From a bacterium (GTDB taxonomy: Bacteria > Patescibacteria > Dojkabacteria > SC72): a stretch of DNA of 7,546 nucleotides. The DNA lies in contig JAKPKF010000275.1 of assembly GCA_029553845.1 (NCBI GenBank), positions 1 to 7,546 of the forward strand. The letters are read 5' to 3'. A program made the translations under genes and the position numbers. Shown here piece after piece: positions 7,408 to 7,546 of this stretch. Numbering within the stretch: the first letter of the stretch is position 1; each line of letters starts with the position of its first letter. The notes beneath the pieces were generated by a model, which was given only the letters and a program-made list of their open reading frames with translations, had not been told where the DNA came from and searched no databases.

Positions 7408-7546
7408 ATGAAAGGAGTGAAAATGTACAACCAAGTTCAGTCACTGGTGCGTCAGTCAAAGAGCCAGCGTCAAATTGCCCGGGAGTTAGGGATCAATCGC
7501 AGAACGGTCAAGAAGTTGTCCCAGTATGATATGGAAGAGGCGTGTG
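7408..7546 (+). CDS. istA: IstA-like IS21-family transposase, N-terminal fragment (cut by window edge)
   Basis: The first 46 residues of a transposase are present, and the gene continues beyond the window. The visible part is a helix-turn-helix of the type found at the start of IS21-family IstA proteins: SLVRQSKSQRQIARELGINR followed by RTVKKL, which binds the repeats at the element's ends. IstA's catalytic DDE domain and the IstB ATPase helper would lie further right. Two starts are possible: ATG at 7408 with AGGAGG at 7396-7401, six bases away, and ATG at 7423 with AAAGGAG at 7411-7417, five bases away. The second gives MYNQVQSL, which resembles common IstA N-termini, so it could be the true start. 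The gene runs opposite to the broken restriction-modification gene, away from the junction. Confidence 0.8.
   Translation, partial: MKGVKMYNQVQSLVRQSKSQRQIARELGINRRTVKKLSQYDMEEAC

Larger units (their letters stand above)
7307..7546 (+). mobile_element. Left end of an IS21-family insertion sequence (runs off the window)
   Basis: Sequence identity with the restriction-modification gene stops at about 7306, and a new segment begins TGTAGATGG at 7307. IS21-family elements typically start with TG, carry repeated sequence blocks inside their ends to which the transposase binds, and then encode istA and istB. All parts visible here fit: the TG start, two tandem 18-bp repeats, and an istA start about 100 bases in, pointing inward. 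The right end, istB and the target duplication are outside the window, so the exact boundary is an estimate good to a few bases. Confidence 0.78.

Noticed and set aside
7046..7411. Plus-strand open frame of 121 codons across the gene/IS junction
   Set aside because: It is antisense to the well-supported methyltransferase fragment for most of its length, continues only by chance into IS DNA, and has no recognisable motif.

Overview
The window looks like a chromosome fragment from an AT-rich, Gram-negative member of the Fibrobacteres-Chlorobi-Bacteroidetes neighbourhood, most likely Cloacimonadota (WWE1) or a similar uncultured phylum. The main reason is that two adjacent secreted proteins end in the same kind of C-terminal module: a YPNPF motif, then 'IxNVRGQxV', 'WDGKDxHxRxVSxGxYFxR', and a short basic or hydrophobic end. 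This is the type IX secretion (T9SS type A) or FlgD-like sorting domain these lineages attach to many surface proteins. The taxonomic call is inference from protein style, not from a marker gene.

Layout: positions 1-443 are AT-rich and hold no confident gene, only a weak small reading frame that ends just before the first large gene. Positions 444-1856 encode a secreted FG-GAP/VCBS calcium-binding repeat protein (470 aa). Thirteen bases later, behind a good ribosome binding site, positions 1870-5439 encode a 1189-aa secreted multidomain protein. It has a caspase-fold (C13/legumain-like) cysteine peptidase domain, a parallel beta-helix, a TPR-like helical segment and the sorting domain. The two genes form a probable operon of exported surface proteins, closed by a strong hairpin terminator at 5458-5482.

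Convergent with that operon, on the minus strand, lies the C-terminal 60 percent or less of a type ISP-like restriction-modification enzyme (methyltransferase catalytic motif NPPY plus the downstream specificity region). Its 5' part is cut off at about 7307, where a different sequence begins. That sequence starts with TGT, carries two tandem 18-bp repeats typical of an IS21-family end, and then encodes the N-terminal helix-turn-helix of an IstA transposase running off the right edge. The simplest reading is that an IS21-like element inserted into the restriction-modification gene and broke it.

The most interesting items are the peptidase/beta-helix/TPR/sorting-domain fusion encoded with a propeller-like partner, and the apparently recent inactivation of a phage-defence gene by an insertion sequence. 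I did not see a clearly new system. The peptidase operon is the best candidate for something poorly described.
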